NCBI GenBank assembly: GCA_049792815.1
Contig: JBARBG010000066.1
Span: forward strand, 1 to 24,885
Direction: 5' to 3'
DNA from: DAIDKA01 sp049792815
Lineage (GTDB): Bacteria > Pseudomonadota > Gammaproteobacteria > Steroidobacterales > Steroidobacteraceae
DNA: 24,885 nt
The notes beneath the pieces are model-generated. The model had not been told where the DNA came from, searched no databases, and saw only the letters and a list, made by a program, of their open reading frames with translations. Position 1 is the first letter of the stretch, and every line of letters begins with the position of its first letter. The position numbers and the translations under genes are program-made. Of the stretch, positions 7,689 through 16,900 are shown in pieces.

Positions 7689-8351
7689 TCAGCGGCGCGC
7701 GAAGGTCAACTGCCCGGCGCGGCAGCGTCGCGATGCCAAGACCCACAATCGTTTTTTCGCTCGCGGCCACACCAGAGCGATTCCAAGGTGCTGGTTGGCA
7801 GGATTCCACTGGCTGAGAATCGATGCCACATTGGTCGCATCAATGTATCCCGCGAGCCCTTTGCCCGCCGGGGCCGCAAGCAGCTGTCCGGCGATCGGCA
7901 CTGCGCAACGGTTCAGGCCCTTGCCGCGATGACTGGGCGCGGTCAAGGAATTGTAACCATAGAGATAGCCGGGTCCGAACCCGATCCAGATGTCGTCGAA
8001 GGCCAGAGTGAGGCCGTCTGACAGCCATTGGAAGTTGACGACTTCGCCGTTGTCCAGAATGACCAGGCAACGGTCATGGCGTTTGATCGCATCGCTCAGG
8101 AATTCCGCGGTTAACGTTCCACCACAGAATCCGTCGACGTTGCACATTTGCTCTGCGGTGCGCACGGCGGCAGTGAACCCTGCCGGCAGATCGGCCCTCT
8201 CGCGTAGGATCTGATCCCGCTCGCGCAATATGACCAACAGGATGCGCGCCTTGCAAAGGCGCGTGAGCAGCGAGTCCGCAACAAACATGAGTGTTGCCAG
8301 GATCCCGACCCGACGCAGCAGTTTGGTCAGCGTCAGGACTTGTCGGCGCAC
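7689..8351 (-). CDS. GNAT-like acetyltransferase, substrate unknown
   Basis: Product of about 220 residues. The C-terminal half has the acetyl-CoA loop pattern SHRGKGLNR after LYGYNSLTAP, and FDDIWIGFGPGYLYGYN upstream, which suit a GNAT fold of the kind that reads amino-acid ligands in polysaccharide clusters; the assignment is moderate. The N-terminus is hydrophobic and basic (LLRRVGILATLMFVADSLL) and may be membrane-associated. The open frame reaches 8468, but that would overlap the lipoprotein gene ending at 8416 and add an Arg/Gly-rich stretch without family character. GTG 8351, preceded by AGGA at 8 bases, avoids the overlap and is preferred. It follows the lipoprotein gene by 64 bases on the same strand. 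Confidence 0.65.
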   Translation of the reverse strand: MRRQVLTLTKLLRRVGILATLMFVADSLLTRLCKARILLVILRERDQILRERADLPAGFTAAVRTAEQMCNVDGFCGGTLTAEFLSDAIKRHDRCLVILDNGEVVNFQWLSDGLTLAFDDIWIGFGPGYLYGYNSLTAPSHRGKGLNRCAVPIAGQLLAAPAGKGLAGYIDATNVASILSQWNPANQHLGIALVWPRAKKRLWVLASRRCRAGQLTFARR

Positions 8352-8415
8352 TGTCGCGATCCTAGACCTGGCAACAGTGCCCGAGCCGGGCCGAAGGCGC
8401 CCGAGGCGAGTGTGG

Positions 8416-8775
8416 TCAGTGTCCCCCGAACCCCGCCGGCCCGCCCGTCGTCGTGGCACCGATGCCATTATGGTTCTGCAGCTGGTTCATTATGTCCTGA
8501 CTGCCCTCCTGATTGGCCTTCAGCTGCGCCGCCGTGAGGCAGACCTTCGTATGCGCGAGACGCGAGCCGGTGTCCACGTCGTCGCGACAGTAGCGCACGT
8601 CGCCATTCACCACTTCTCTCTCATAACCCTCGGGAATCTTGAGCTTCTCCGTCGGCGTCGCCGCCGACGCAACGACCGGATGTGCCGGTAGTGTTGCCGG
8701 CTCGGGAGCCTGGGTTGCACAGGCGACGAGCAGCGCAGCACCCGCGAGAACTAAGCAACTCTTGACCTCTCTCAT
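8416..8775 (-). CDS. Small lipoprotein, tandem paralogue 1
   Basis: Lipoprotein of 119 residues with signal peptide and lipobox LLVAC (lipidated Cys 19), a Pro/Ala-rich linker, then a small domain with RYCRDDVDTGSR (C63) and KVCLTAAQ (C79). The two Cys probably form a disulfide in the periplasm. The Cys/TGSR/Cys pattern recurs in small uncharacterised proteins of proteobacteria; no function is known to me. The C-terminus is Gly-rich (TTGGPAGFGGH). ATG 8775 has the ribosome site AGAGGTAG about 5 bases upstream. It is roughly 60 % identical, by eye, to the next gene upstream over their first 100 residues, without gaps. Confidence 0.85.
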   Translation of the reverse strand: MREVKSCLVLAGAALLVACATQAPEPATLPAHPVVASAATPTEKLKIPEGYEREVVNGDVRYCRDDVDTGSRLAHTKVCLTAAQLKANQEGSQDIMNQLQNHNGIGATTTGGPAGFGGH

Positions 8776-8805
8776 TCGACTACCTCTATTTCGCGATGGT
8801 GAACG

Positions 8806-8835
8806 CCAATATTAGCGCACCACACGGTGGAATTC
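8806..8835 (-). promoter_or_regulatory. Conserved upstream block, copy 1
   Basis: The plus strand reads CCAATATTAGCGCACCACA and then AATTCC, upstream of lipoprotein paralogue 1. It matches the block at 9329-9354 upstream of paralogue 2 (one or two changes in the first 19 bases), while the flanks have diverged. Probably a promoter or operator retained after the duplication. Confidence 0.5.
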
Positions 8836-8930
8836 CGCAGACAGTATCGCGCCTTCACGGCATTGATTGCAGCGTTGTGGACGAAAGCTGCTTTGCCGGG
8901 AACCCGGTTCAGCATTCGCCTTCCGGCTCT

Positions 8931-9296
8931 TCAATGTCCCGTGGAACTCATCCCAGGCGGCGCGCCGGTCACCGAGATTATCAGGCCACCACGGCCCTGG
9001 GCCTGGTTTATGTAATTCTGAGAGTTATCCTGTATGGCCTTCACCTGCGCGGCCGTGAGGCAGATCGTGGTACGCGCGACACGCGAGCCGGTGTCCAGGT
9101 CAGTGTGGCAGTAGCGCTCCTCGCCGTTCATCGTGACTTTCTCATAGCCGGATGGAACGGTGATCTTCTCCGTCGGCGTCGGCAGCGATGCAGTCACGGG
9201 AACTGCGGGAATCGTCGTCGGTGCGGGAGCTTGGGTTGCGCACGCGGCCAGCATCGCTGTGCCCGCGAGAATGAAGCTGTATTTGACCTCTCGCAT
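8931..9296 (-). CDS. Small lipoprotein, tandem paralogue 2
   Basis: Lipoprotein of 121 residues, paralogous to the product of 8416-8775. Lipobox LAAC (Cys 19), Pro/Thr linker, and the same small domain: RYCHTDLDTGSR (C63) and TICLTAAQ (C79), at identical spacing. The frame is open to 9410, but ATG 9296 gives the same MREVK start and signal peptide as the paralogue and has the G-rich ribosome site GGGGGGGTGAG directly upstream, so the longer form is rejected. Only the C-terminal tail differs clearly (ISVTGAPPGMSSTGH). Function unknown; probably anchored in a periplasmic membrane leaflet. Confidence 0.85.
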   Translation of the reverse strand: MREVKYSFILAGTAMLAACATQAPAPTTIPAVPVTASLPTPTEKITVPSGYEKVTMNGEERYCHTDLDTGSRVARTTICLTAAQVKAIQDNSQNYINQAQGRGGLIISVTGAPPGMSSTGH

Positions 9297-9328
9297 CTCA
9301 CCCCCCCATCCTGCGCGACGCTGGGCGC

Positions 9329-9354
9329 CCAATACTAGCGCAACACAGCGCAAT
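9329..9354 (-). promoter_or_regulatory. Conserved upstream block, copy 2
   Basis: The plus strand reads CCAATACTAGCGCAACACA followed by AATTCC, matching the block upstream of lipoprotein paralogue 1. On the minus strand it lies about 30 bases before the ATG at 9296, a position suited to a core promoter or operator. Confidence 0.5.
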
Positions 9355-9544
9355 TCCCCCACAGCGCCGTCAGCTGCCGCTGCTGCCATGCAATACAGCT
9401 CATGGCTCAAGTCGCGCCCAGGCCGAGGCGCCGCAGTCCGCCCAAGCTGATTGCCCTATTTGAATTGGCGTACCCAAACGGGAAACCCCGCTTTGAGCGG
9501 GACTTGTTACAAGGATGCAATTGGTTACATTAATGAGGTGAATT

Positions 9545-9574
9545 GCCGCGCGGCCTTGGTACGGCAAAGCCGGG
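9545..9574 (+). repeat. 30-bp dispersed repeat, copy A
   Basis: GCCGCGCGG, then CCTTGG, then TACGGCAAAGCCGGG. It shares 27 of 30 positions with copy C (22889-22918). It contains a short dyad CGGC-AAA-GCCG. This copy ends one base before the stop codon of the minus-strand TolB-like/TPR gene. Confidence 0.65.
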
Positions 9575-9575
9575 A

Positions 9576-11708
9576 TTATTCCAGCTTCGTCGCCGCCATC
9601 TGCGTTTCAAGCCGCCCGACCAGGGCCCGGTAGCGCGCGTTGCCCGAGAGCACAACAGCCAGAACGGGATCGCGGGTGATTTGCGCCGGCGTCAGCCCGG
9701 GAATGGACGTTGCCAGGTCCTCAAGGGCTGCCATGGACTCATCCTGTGCTCCCGCCCAGGCCAGTGGCGCGGCGACGAACGACCTCGCCGTCACCCAGTT
9801 CACCGCAGTGAGTGAGCGTGGCGCCAAGGCGAGCGCCTCATGGGCAGCGGTGAGCGCGCCGGCTTTGTCGCCCACATACATTGCCGCCTCGGAAGCGAGC
9901 ACTTCGAGGAGCCACTGATTGCGCCGGGTGGGCTTCTCGCTGGCGATGAAATCGAGGATGTCACGACCGTCGCGCACGATGGCGGCGGGGTCTTTGAGCA
10001 GAAAATCGAGTTGACCGAGGAGCTGGGCGCGCTGCGGGAGCGGACCCACCGCCTGAGGCCTGGTCATGTCTGGGTCCCGCAATGCAGGTCCTCGTGCCGG
10101 AAGGGCGGCGACCGCCTTGCGAATCTGTGTGAAGTCATCCCCTAGCTGCGGGCCGAAAGCCAACGGATTGGCCAGACGCAAGCGCGCGAGCGCCTCGTGA
10201 TCGCCATTGAAGCTGTAGCGGATGAAGTCCAGGGTGCCCTGCAACTGGGGTGCAAATGCAGGCACTCTCTCGGTCAGGGCCCTGAAGCTCCGCATGGACG
10301 CAGCTGGCTCGCGGGCGACGGCGAGAGAGATGGCCACACCGCCCCCAAGGCCCGCATTTTCCGGATCAAGCACCGCCGCGCGCTGCATCAGCGCGAAGCC
10401 CTCCCTGAACTGGTTCATGGCCATCTTGATCTGCGACTTCGCGGTCACCGTCGTCGCCTCCGCGACCCCAGCCGCCTCCGCTGCCATGACCAGTTCCAAT
10501 GCGTGCGCATATTGCTCATCAAGTACCGCCCACCGGGCTTCGGCGATGAGCCATGCGGGATCATTCGGTCGCAGTCGCTCGGCTGTATCGAGGTCCGCGC
10601 GCGCCGCGGTCAGCGCGTCCTGCCGTGCGAAGTTTTGGGTGAATAGCCCGAAGCGCAGGTCGGAGCGCGCGGCGTAGGCGACCGCGAATGATGGATCGCG
10701 CTCGATCGCCTGCGTAAGCAAAGCTTCCACGGCTCGGTAAGGCTCGACGGGCACGCTGGGATTGAGCAGCTGCATTGCGAGGCGTGCCTTCAGATACAGA
10801 TCGTAGGCTTCCGGATCGGTGGTCGGCGCCCCGGCACTCTGGGCCGTACCCGTCAGTTTTGCAGATAGTTGGGCTGCGACTTCCGCGGCGACGGCCGATT
10901 GCAGTGTCATGGCCTTGACGAGCTTGCGGTCGTAGTTCTGCGCCCATAGGTGGTCGTCATTGCGCGCGTCGATGAGCTGCAGCGTGAGGCGCACATCCTG
11001 ACCGTCGCGCCGCACGGATCCCTCAAGTACGTGGGTTGCCCCCAGCGCCTTCGCCACCTCCTGCACGGTGACCGGCCGGCCGCGAAATGACATCATCGTG
11101 GTGCGGGAGATGACCTCCAGACCCGGCGCGCTGTTTGCGAGTGCGGTGAGAATCTCCTCGTGCAGGCCGTCGGTGAAGAAGGCGTTGTTGGGATCGGGCG
11201 AGAGATTCTCGAAAGGCATGATCGCGAGACGTGGCTTGGTCGGGGTCACCGGAGCGGCCGGGGCGTCACTCGGCACTGCGGCAGCCGGCCTGGCGTCCGC
11301 AGCTGCCACCGCATGGGCGGGGCCGGATTGCGGCTCCCGGACCAGCACTACGAAACCTGCGGCAATGATGACCAGCAGCAGCGCGATGACCGTCATTTCG
11401 CCGGCCCCGATGTACCGCAAACCCCTGTGCCCGTGATACCAGGCCAGCGCCAGTACCAACGGCAGCCCGAGCACGAGCAGCGCCATGACGAGGCGGCCGA
11501 CTGAGTGCGGCCAGTCGAAGGCGGATGCCATCAACTCCTGGCCATGGGCGATTGCGAGTGCGGCCCCTACATAGGCGAGGCCCCACTGCAGGACCTTGTG
11601 CTCCTTGATGCGCGCCCAGGCGCCAGGGTGCGCGGCAGCACCCGCGGTGGGGGCGTCCTCGGGCACTATGATTCCGGAGTCCTCTTCTATTATTGGGGGG
11701 TCGGGCAC
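9576..11708 (-). CDS. Membrane-anchored TolB-like/TPR protein
   Basis: About 710 residues. Three membrane segments lie in the first 120 or so residues (WGLAYVGAALAIAHGQ; LVMALLVLGLPLVLALAWYHGHR; MTVIALLLVIIAAGFVVLV), then a Pro/Ala linker, then a TolB-N/FlgO-like domain: LAIMPFENLSPDPNNAFF, DGLHEEILTALAN, VISRTTMMSF, THVLEGSVRRDGQDVRLTLQ and DDHLWAQNYDR. The rest is helical TPR-type repeats (EAYDLYLKAR, RPNDPAWLIAEARWAV). The domain often follows a ToxR-like winged helix or a cyclase in related proteins; neither is present here. With a cytoplasmic N-terminus the C-terminal part would be periplasmic; the role is unknown. ATG 11747 lacks a ribosome site, whereas GTG 11708 has AGGGAG about 9 bases upstream. 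It is paralogous to the gene at the right edge. Confidence 0.85.
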   Translation of the reverse strand: MPDPPIIEEDSGIIVPEDAPTAGAAAHPGAWARIKEHKVLQWGLAYVGAALAIAHGQELMASAFDWPHSVGRLVMALLVLGLPLVLALAWYHGHRGLRYIGAGEMTVIALLLVIIAAGFVVLVREPQSGPAHAVAAADARPAAAVPSDAPAAPVTPTKPRLAIMPFENLSPDPNNAFFTDGLHEEILTALANSAPGLEVISRTTMMSFRGRPVTVQEVAKALGATHVLEGSVRRDGQDVRLTLQLIDARNDDHLWAQNYDRKLVKAMTLQSAVAAEVAAQLSAKLTGTAQSAGAPTTDPEAYDLYLKARLAMQLLNPSVPVEPYRAVEALLTQAIERDPSFAVAYAARSDLRFGLFTQNFARQDALTAARADLDTAERLRPNDPAWLIAEARWAVLDEQYAHALELVMAAEAAGVAEATTVTAKSQIKMAMNQFREGFALMQRAAVLDPENAGLGGGVAISLAVAREPAASMRSFRALTERVPAFAPQLQGTLDFIRYSFNGDHEALARLRLANPLAFGPQLGDDFTQIRKAVAALPARGPALRDPDMTRPQAVGPLPQRAQLLGQLDFLLKDPAAIVRDGRDILDFIASEKPTRRNQWLLEVLASEAAMYVGDKAGALTAAHEALALAPRSLTAVNWVTARSFVAAPLAWAGAQDESMAALEDLATSIPGLTPAQITRDPVLAVVLSGNARYRALVGRLETQMAATKLE

Positions 11709-11849
11709 GCTGGAAGACTCCCTGCAACGAGTCCTGATCTTAGCCATGCCGAGGCGTGCGTGCCGCGGTGTTCAATTGCTGCGATGCAAAACTCTCAGAC
11801 TGATCCAACGCGGTTCAATTGCATCAGGCACAGCAGCGTCAACAGCAAG

Positions 11850-13277
11850 TCAGTCGCCGCGGGTTCCCAAGGCCTGCGCGTCGATGTCGCGCGGCCCCTC
11901 CATCCGCCAACCCCCAGGCCGCCGCATCAGTACGAACCGGTAGTACAAATAGCTGAACGCATAGATTCCCACCCAGATGAACAGTGACGGCCGGCCGATG
12001 TCCCGATCGATCCATAGGGCGGCAAGCTCGCCAATGACGAGGAAGATCCCGAGTACCGGTATCAGTGGGTAGAGCGGCGTCCTGTACGCATGGGTGCCGG
12101 TGCGACCGCTGCTGCGGCCGGCGAACGACCCCCAAACGTAGAAGACGGTAATGGCCGTCAGCCCTCCGGACAGCAGCATGATCTTGATCTTCATGCTCAG
12201 GAGTGTCGCAAGCGCAGTGGTTATCCCGATGAGCAGCAGGGCGAACCAGGGCGCATCGGATTTCGGCGTCAGGCGCATCAGGGCGCGATTCAGCGCGGGG
12301 TTGAAGAGTCGCGTGCGGCCCATCGCGAACGCGTTGCGCCCCAGGCCGACGAAGCCGGCCAGGCAGGCGTTGAAGATCGCCACGGCGATGGACACCGACA
12401 CGAACTTCATGCCGAAATCCGGCAGATACTGCGCGAGGAACGCTTCAAACGGGGCGTCCTGCGCCAACACCGTGCGCAGATGATGCGAGCCGATGATGGT
12501 GCCGATGACGGGCGCCGTCTCCAGGATCGCCGTCAGTAAAAAGCACAGCATCATGATGCGGCCCACGGTGGCCGGGCGCTTCATGTCCTCGCAGAACAGC
12601 AGGGCCTGGCTGGACCCCGCAATGGACCAGGAGGCATTCGTGCTCGCCAGTGCCAGGGCCCCCAGGCCGACACCCACCCAGGCGCCATTTCTCGAGGCCA
12701 TCGGGTGGATGATCAACTCCCGAACGCCCGGCTGGATATGGAACACCCCGAGGCCTGCGACCAGGAGCAGCGCCACGACTTCGATCAACAGGAACAGGCC
12801 GGTAATGCGTTCACTGGAGCGGATGTTGAGCATCGCCAACGCCGTACAGACGGCGACCGTGATGTAGGTGATCAGGTCCGCATTCAGCATCGGGAATAGC
12901 GGTCGCAAATAAATCGCGATGCCGACCGCCGAGGTATTCAGGAACACCGGCAGGCTGAAAACTCCAGCGATGTAGGTGGTGCCGGCAGCCCAGTCGCCAA
13001 TCGCGAAACCCACGGCCGCATAATCGTAGCCCGCAGTCGGATAGGCGGAACCCAGTTCCGCAGCCATCGACGTCTGGCAGTAGTTGATGAGCGTGCCCAA
13101 CAGGAACGCCGCGATCGCGGCACTGCCGGCTTCCTGGATGATCGTGCCACCCGAAACGAAGATTGACACACCCGGCGACAGCAACGACAAGGTCAGAACG
13201 ACGACCCCGAAGCCGGTCAAAGAGCGCGTGAACTTTGGCGGTGCGCCGGGGGCCTGAGGGGCAGTCGCAGCGTCCAT
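11850..13277 (-). CDS. APC-family amino-acid permease
   Basis: Inner-membrane transporter of 475 residues with about 12 predicted helices, importing amino acids or related amines by proton coupling or exchange. Seen: the helix 1 region LTGFGVVVLTLSLLSPGVS with the small-residue break expected for substrate binding, the APC signature AELGSAYPTAGYDYAAVG in helices 2-3, and NASWSIAGSSQALLFCEDMK around helix 6. The substrate is not readable. The open frame continues to a TTG at 13337, but ATG 13277 has GGGAG about 11 bases upstream and starts a normal hydrophilic N-terminus (MDAATAPQAPGAPPKF). It lies 141 bases upstream of the TolB-like/TPR gene on the same strand; any link is not shown. Confidence 0.88.
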   Translation of the reverse strand: MDAATAPQAPGAPPKFTRSLTGFGVVVLTLSLLSPGVSIFVSGGTIIQEAGSAAIAAFLLGTLINYCQTSMAAELGSAYPTAGYDYAAVGFAIGDWAAGTTYIAGVFSLPVFLNTSAVGIAIYLRPLFPMLNADLITYITVAVCTALAMLNIRSSERITGLFLLIEVVALLLVAGLGVFHIQPGVRELIIHPMASRNGAWVGVGLGALALASTNASWSIAGSSQALLFCEDMKRPATVGRIMMLCFLLTAILETAPVIGTIIGSHHLRTVLAQDAPFEAFLAQYLPDFGMKFVSVSIAVAIFNACLAGFVGLGRNAFAMGRTRLFNPALNRALMRLTPKSDAPWFALLLIGITTALATLLSMKIKIMLLSGGLTAITVFYVWGSFAGRSSGRTGTHAYRTPLYPLIPVLGIFLVIGELAALWIDRDIGRPSLFIWVGIYAFSYLYYRFVLMRRPGGWRMEGPRDIDAQALGTRGD

Positions 13278-13358
13278 GGTGAACCGGCTCCCGAGCAATG
13301 GGTTTCTTATGCGGTCAGTATAGGACGAAGACGGCAACGTCCCAAACCGGCCAGATTC

Positions 13359-13388
13359 GCCGCGCGGTCATGATACGGCAACGCCGGA
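13359..13388 (+). repeat. 30-bp dispersed repeat, copy B
   Basis: GCCGCGCGG, then TCATGA, then TACGGCAACGCCGGA; it matches copy C at 26 of 30 positions. It lies in the divergent region between the permease gene and the lipoprotein gene at 13469, same orientation as the other copies. Confidence 0.6.
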
Positions 13389-13424
13389 CTTTGGCCATGA
13401 GTGCCGAGTTCAACGAGTAATAGG

Positions 13425-13433
13425 TGATATATT
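13425..13433 (+). promoter_or_regulatory. Extended -10 promoter element of the lipoprotein gene
   Basis: TGATATATT is an extended -10 (TGn plus TATATT), 36 bases before the ATG at 13469, leaving a short leader with the ribosome site AAGGA. No good -35 is seen. Confidence 0.45.
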
Positions 13434-13468
13434 CGCGTGCGAAAATCTTGGCCCAAGGATCGACAGCG

Positions 13469-13870
13469 ATGAAATCCGCTCTGCTCCTGTGCGCCGCGGT
13501 GCTGGTATCCGGATGCGCCGCCGGTCGCCTTTATCCGGTTCAAGGCCCACTCGCGGCGCAATTATCCCCACCGATCTACAAAATCAAGATGGAATACGGC
13601 GACGGGATCAGCGCCACGCTCGCCAGACGCGAAGAGTGTCAAGGGAGATGGCTTGACGTTGTGCAGGAGGATCCCACGGCGCGCGAATTGTCTGCCGAAT
13701 GGGACCTCGTGTACGGCAAGGGCTACTTCGTGGCCAACGTTTTGGGCCACCCGGGTATTGCCCGCGCCACCCTGACCTGCGCCAAGGGCACGAAAGTGAC
13801 AGTCGAGTTCGACAGCATGAAAGGCGTTGCGAAGGACGAGAATGGCAATGTGTTCAAGCTGACGTTCTGA
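13469..13870 (+). CDS. Small lipoprotein of a conserved uncharacterised family
   Basis: Lipoprotein of 133 residues: signal peptide MKSALLLCAAVLVSGC with lipobox LVSG-C, then GRLYPVQGPLAAQ, a mid-region REECQGRW, then WDLVYGKGYFVANVLGHPG, RATLTCAKGT and a C-terminal GVAKDENGNVFKLTF. The GRLYPVQGPL start and GVAKD.GN..KLTF end are hallmarks of a lipoprotein family I recall from many proteobacteria, with no known function. ATG 13469 is preferred over the longer frame from 13424 because it begins the signal peptide and has AAGGA 9 bases upstream. Confidence 0.85.
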   Translation: MKSALLLCAAVLVSGCAAGRLYPVQGPLAAQLSPPIYKIKMEYGDGISATLARREECQGRWLDVVQEDPTARELSAEWDLVYGKGYFVANVLGHPGIARATLTCAKGTKVTVEFDSMKGVAKDENGNVFKLTF

Positions 13871-13913
13871 TCAGCCTCGCCGGATCACTGGCGCCGAAGA
13901 TGGGAGTCACGGC

Positions 13914-13947
13914 AAGAGAAAGGCCGCGCTCCTTGCGAAGCGCGGCC
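13914..13947 (-). terminator. Intrinsic terminator of the TonB-dependent receptor gene
   Basis: GGCCGCGCT (13922-13930) and AGCGCGGCC (13939-13947) form a perfect 9-base stem with an 8-base loop. On the minus strand it is followed by TTTCTCTT and lies 50 bases past the receptor's stop at 13997. On the plus strand no T-run follows, so it serves mainly the receptor, though it also lies 52 bases after the lipoprotein gene. Confidence 0.8.
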
Positions 13948-13996
13948 CGATAAAAGCCTTAACTGCACCGTGAAGTGCGGCCTTTGGCTGCTATGG

Positions 13997-16900
13997 TCAG
14001 AAGGCCATCCGGAAGCCAGCCCGATAGCGCAGACCGAGGGTATCGAAGAAGATCGGGTTCGTGCCTCCCTCTGAGGGGCCGCCGAAGAAGCCAGTCGGGG
14101 AGTTGGCGAACGGGGGTTGCCGATTCAGCAGGTTGTCGATCTGCGTGTAGATCGACAGCCGCTTGATTCCCGGCAGGCTCTCGAAGTTGTACGCAGCATT
14201 CAACCCGAACACAAAGTAGGACGGCACACGGTTGAACGGCACGGCCACCCAGCCGTACTGCTTGGCGAACAGCTGGGCCTTGTAGTCGGACGCGGACGGA
14301 TTGCTGGCATCCGGGTACCCGTACAGCGCGTAGTTGTAAAGGACGGGATTCTCCGCCTGAGTGATGCCATTGTAGGTCAGTGTGCCTTGGCCCACGAAGC
14401 GCACGTTCGGCGTGAGGCTGAAGCCGCCCTTCACCCACGAGATCGCAAGGTTCCCGGTCCAGCGGGCGGACGGATTTTCGTCGTTCAGAAAGTTATTGGC
14501 CGCGCCCGTCTGACCCAGTTCGCTGATGACCGGGCTGCCGGCGTACGACTGGAACACCTGTTCACCCGTCCACGTGGTGAGCAGGCGGGCATCGAGGGTT
14601 CCAAGCGCACCTACGTCCTTCATGTAGTTGAGCGAGAAGTCGACACCCTTCACCTCATATGCCGCGCCGTTGTAGGAGGTCGCGTTGATGACGTTGGCAT
14701 TGAGGAATCCCGCCTGCCAGGCGGCCGCGCCCGTAACCGCCCCCGGAGTTGTCGACGGGACTACGGCAGCGGAGGAAGCGTTGGCCGGATTGTAAAGGGC
14801 CGGATTGTAGTACAGGCCGTTAAACACGAACTGCGAGCAGGCCCCCGCACTTCCGTTGGCGCAAGCCGACTCGACCTCCCCGACATTGGCCTGTTCGATG
14901 GCGTTCTTGAGCTTGATGTGGAACCAGTCCGCCGAGACCTGCAGCCCCGGCACCTGCACCGGCGACAGCACGATACCGAGGGTCGTCGTGTCGGCCGTTT
15001 CCGGGCGCAGGTCGGTGTTGCCCAACAGGTTCCAGGTGCAAGGATCACTTAAACCCTGGGCAGGCGCGGTGTTCGGCTGGGTGCAGGAGCCGAATCCGCC
15101 GACGGCGAACGACTGCAGGACCTGCCCGTAGTACAGCTCGCGGAAGTTCGGCGCCCGCGAATCGCGCGACAGGCTGCCGCGGAAGCGCACGCCCTCAATC
15201 GGCTCATACAGGGCGGACACCTTGAAGGTGGCCAGGTTGTGTTTCGCCTCGAGCAGTCCTGGCGCGGTATTCGGGACGCCGAAAGCCGCCGGCGTCACAT
15301 CGATGCCGTAACTCGCGTGGTTGTCGTAGCCCGAGTTGCGCGCCGCGACATCGAGCGTCAGCAAATGGGCAAACGGCTTGTCCTTCAACAATGGCAGGTT
15401 GAGCTCGGCGAACTCCTCGTTCACTTCCACATTGCCGCCGAAGGGCGTCCCGTACTGGATCTGGAAGTCGACAATGCGCGCCTCGCAGTAGGTGTAATTG
15501 GCGTCCTGGGGACAGTACACCTCGTCGTTGTGACCCACTTCGTGGCGATGCTCGAAGCCGACGGCGAGCGAGAAGGGGCCGGCACCGATGCCCCTCCATA
15601 TGTCACCCGAGGAGTTCGCGGCGAGAATGCTCTGCGTATATTGCAGCCTCTCGTCCAGATTGCCGAAAGAATAGGCCAGAGCCTGCGGCGACAGCGGCTG
15701 GGTGCCAAATGGATTGAGGGGTACGCAACCCTGCGACAGAATCGCGTCGTTCCCCAGAACCGCAGGGTTGGCGTAAGTACCGGCCGCCAGCGGGTTGTAG
15801 AAGGGATTGCCAGGGGTGGTCAAGGCGGTCAGGCCGGCAAGCCCGCCCCCGGCGGCGGTAACGCGGCATTCCGGCACGCCGTTGACCAGCACTGAGTCCA
15901 ACGCCATCGCGAAAGAGGTCGCACGATTGGTGTTCTGCACCAGCTGCTCGCGCTCGGTTTGTCCGAACTGGCCGTAGGCTTCCCAAGTCCAGGAAGACTG
16001 ACCAACCTTGCCGTCAAAGCCCGCGGTTATGCGCTTGACTGTGGTCGTAAAGGCGGAGAGCGAATTGGTCTGGGCGGTCCAGTCCTTGTTGACCGAGTCG
16101 TAGCCGGCGTTGACGGCATTGAGCAGCGAGGGGTTGCCGTTCGCCGCGGCCTGCGCAATGAATGCGTTGGGCATCGTCGGCACGGTGGTGGGGCCGAAGA
16201 AAACTGGCGGAGGGAGGGGCCCGAAAGTATCCGTCGAGGTACCGACGATGTTCTGCCCCCCTAGACCTATGAAATTCGCGAGGGCGTCTCCCGGGCCCAC
16301 ATTGACGACGAAAGGCGAAGTCGTGGGGCCACCCGAGTAAACGGTGGTGGACACTTTGCCCCAGTTCGCATCCATGCTGAAATTAATATTGTCGGTCACC
16401 TCGGCGCTCATCAGGGCCGAGAACAGGCCGCGGTCGAGCGGCGCCGACAGGCTGGTGTACTGGTAGATCGGGTTGCCCTGGCCGCCCACGACCGTGGTGT
16501 TGTTGAGGATACCGGCACCGGTGACACCGGGATTGCTGCCGCCCTCGTACGGGGCCACGCTCGTGCCATCCGCCGTGGCCTGCAGGAGATTGGGGTTATT
16601 GATGAAGTTGTACCCCCACAATACACCCGAGTTACTGATGGCGTTGGTGCGCAGACCGGTGCCGAGGGTGTATAGCGAACCACCTCCAGGCCCTGGGGCG
16701 GTTCCCGATACGTACAAGCTCTTGTCCTCAGCGCACCAGGACCGCGCGGTCTGGCAGCCCACCGAATCCTGCTTCTCGTACTCGCCGCCGACCACGAGGT
16801 GCACGCGGTTGTCGAACAGGGCGAGGCCGTAGGCGGCGGCGAGGTGCTTGTCGCGCCCGTCGCTGTCATTGGTCTCGGCAATGTCGGCATTGATTCTGCC

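Noticed and set aside
8352..8468. Longer N-terminus of the GNAT-like gene
   Set aside because: It would overlap the 3' end of the lipoprotein gene and adds an Arg/Gly-rich stretch that resembles a shadow frame.
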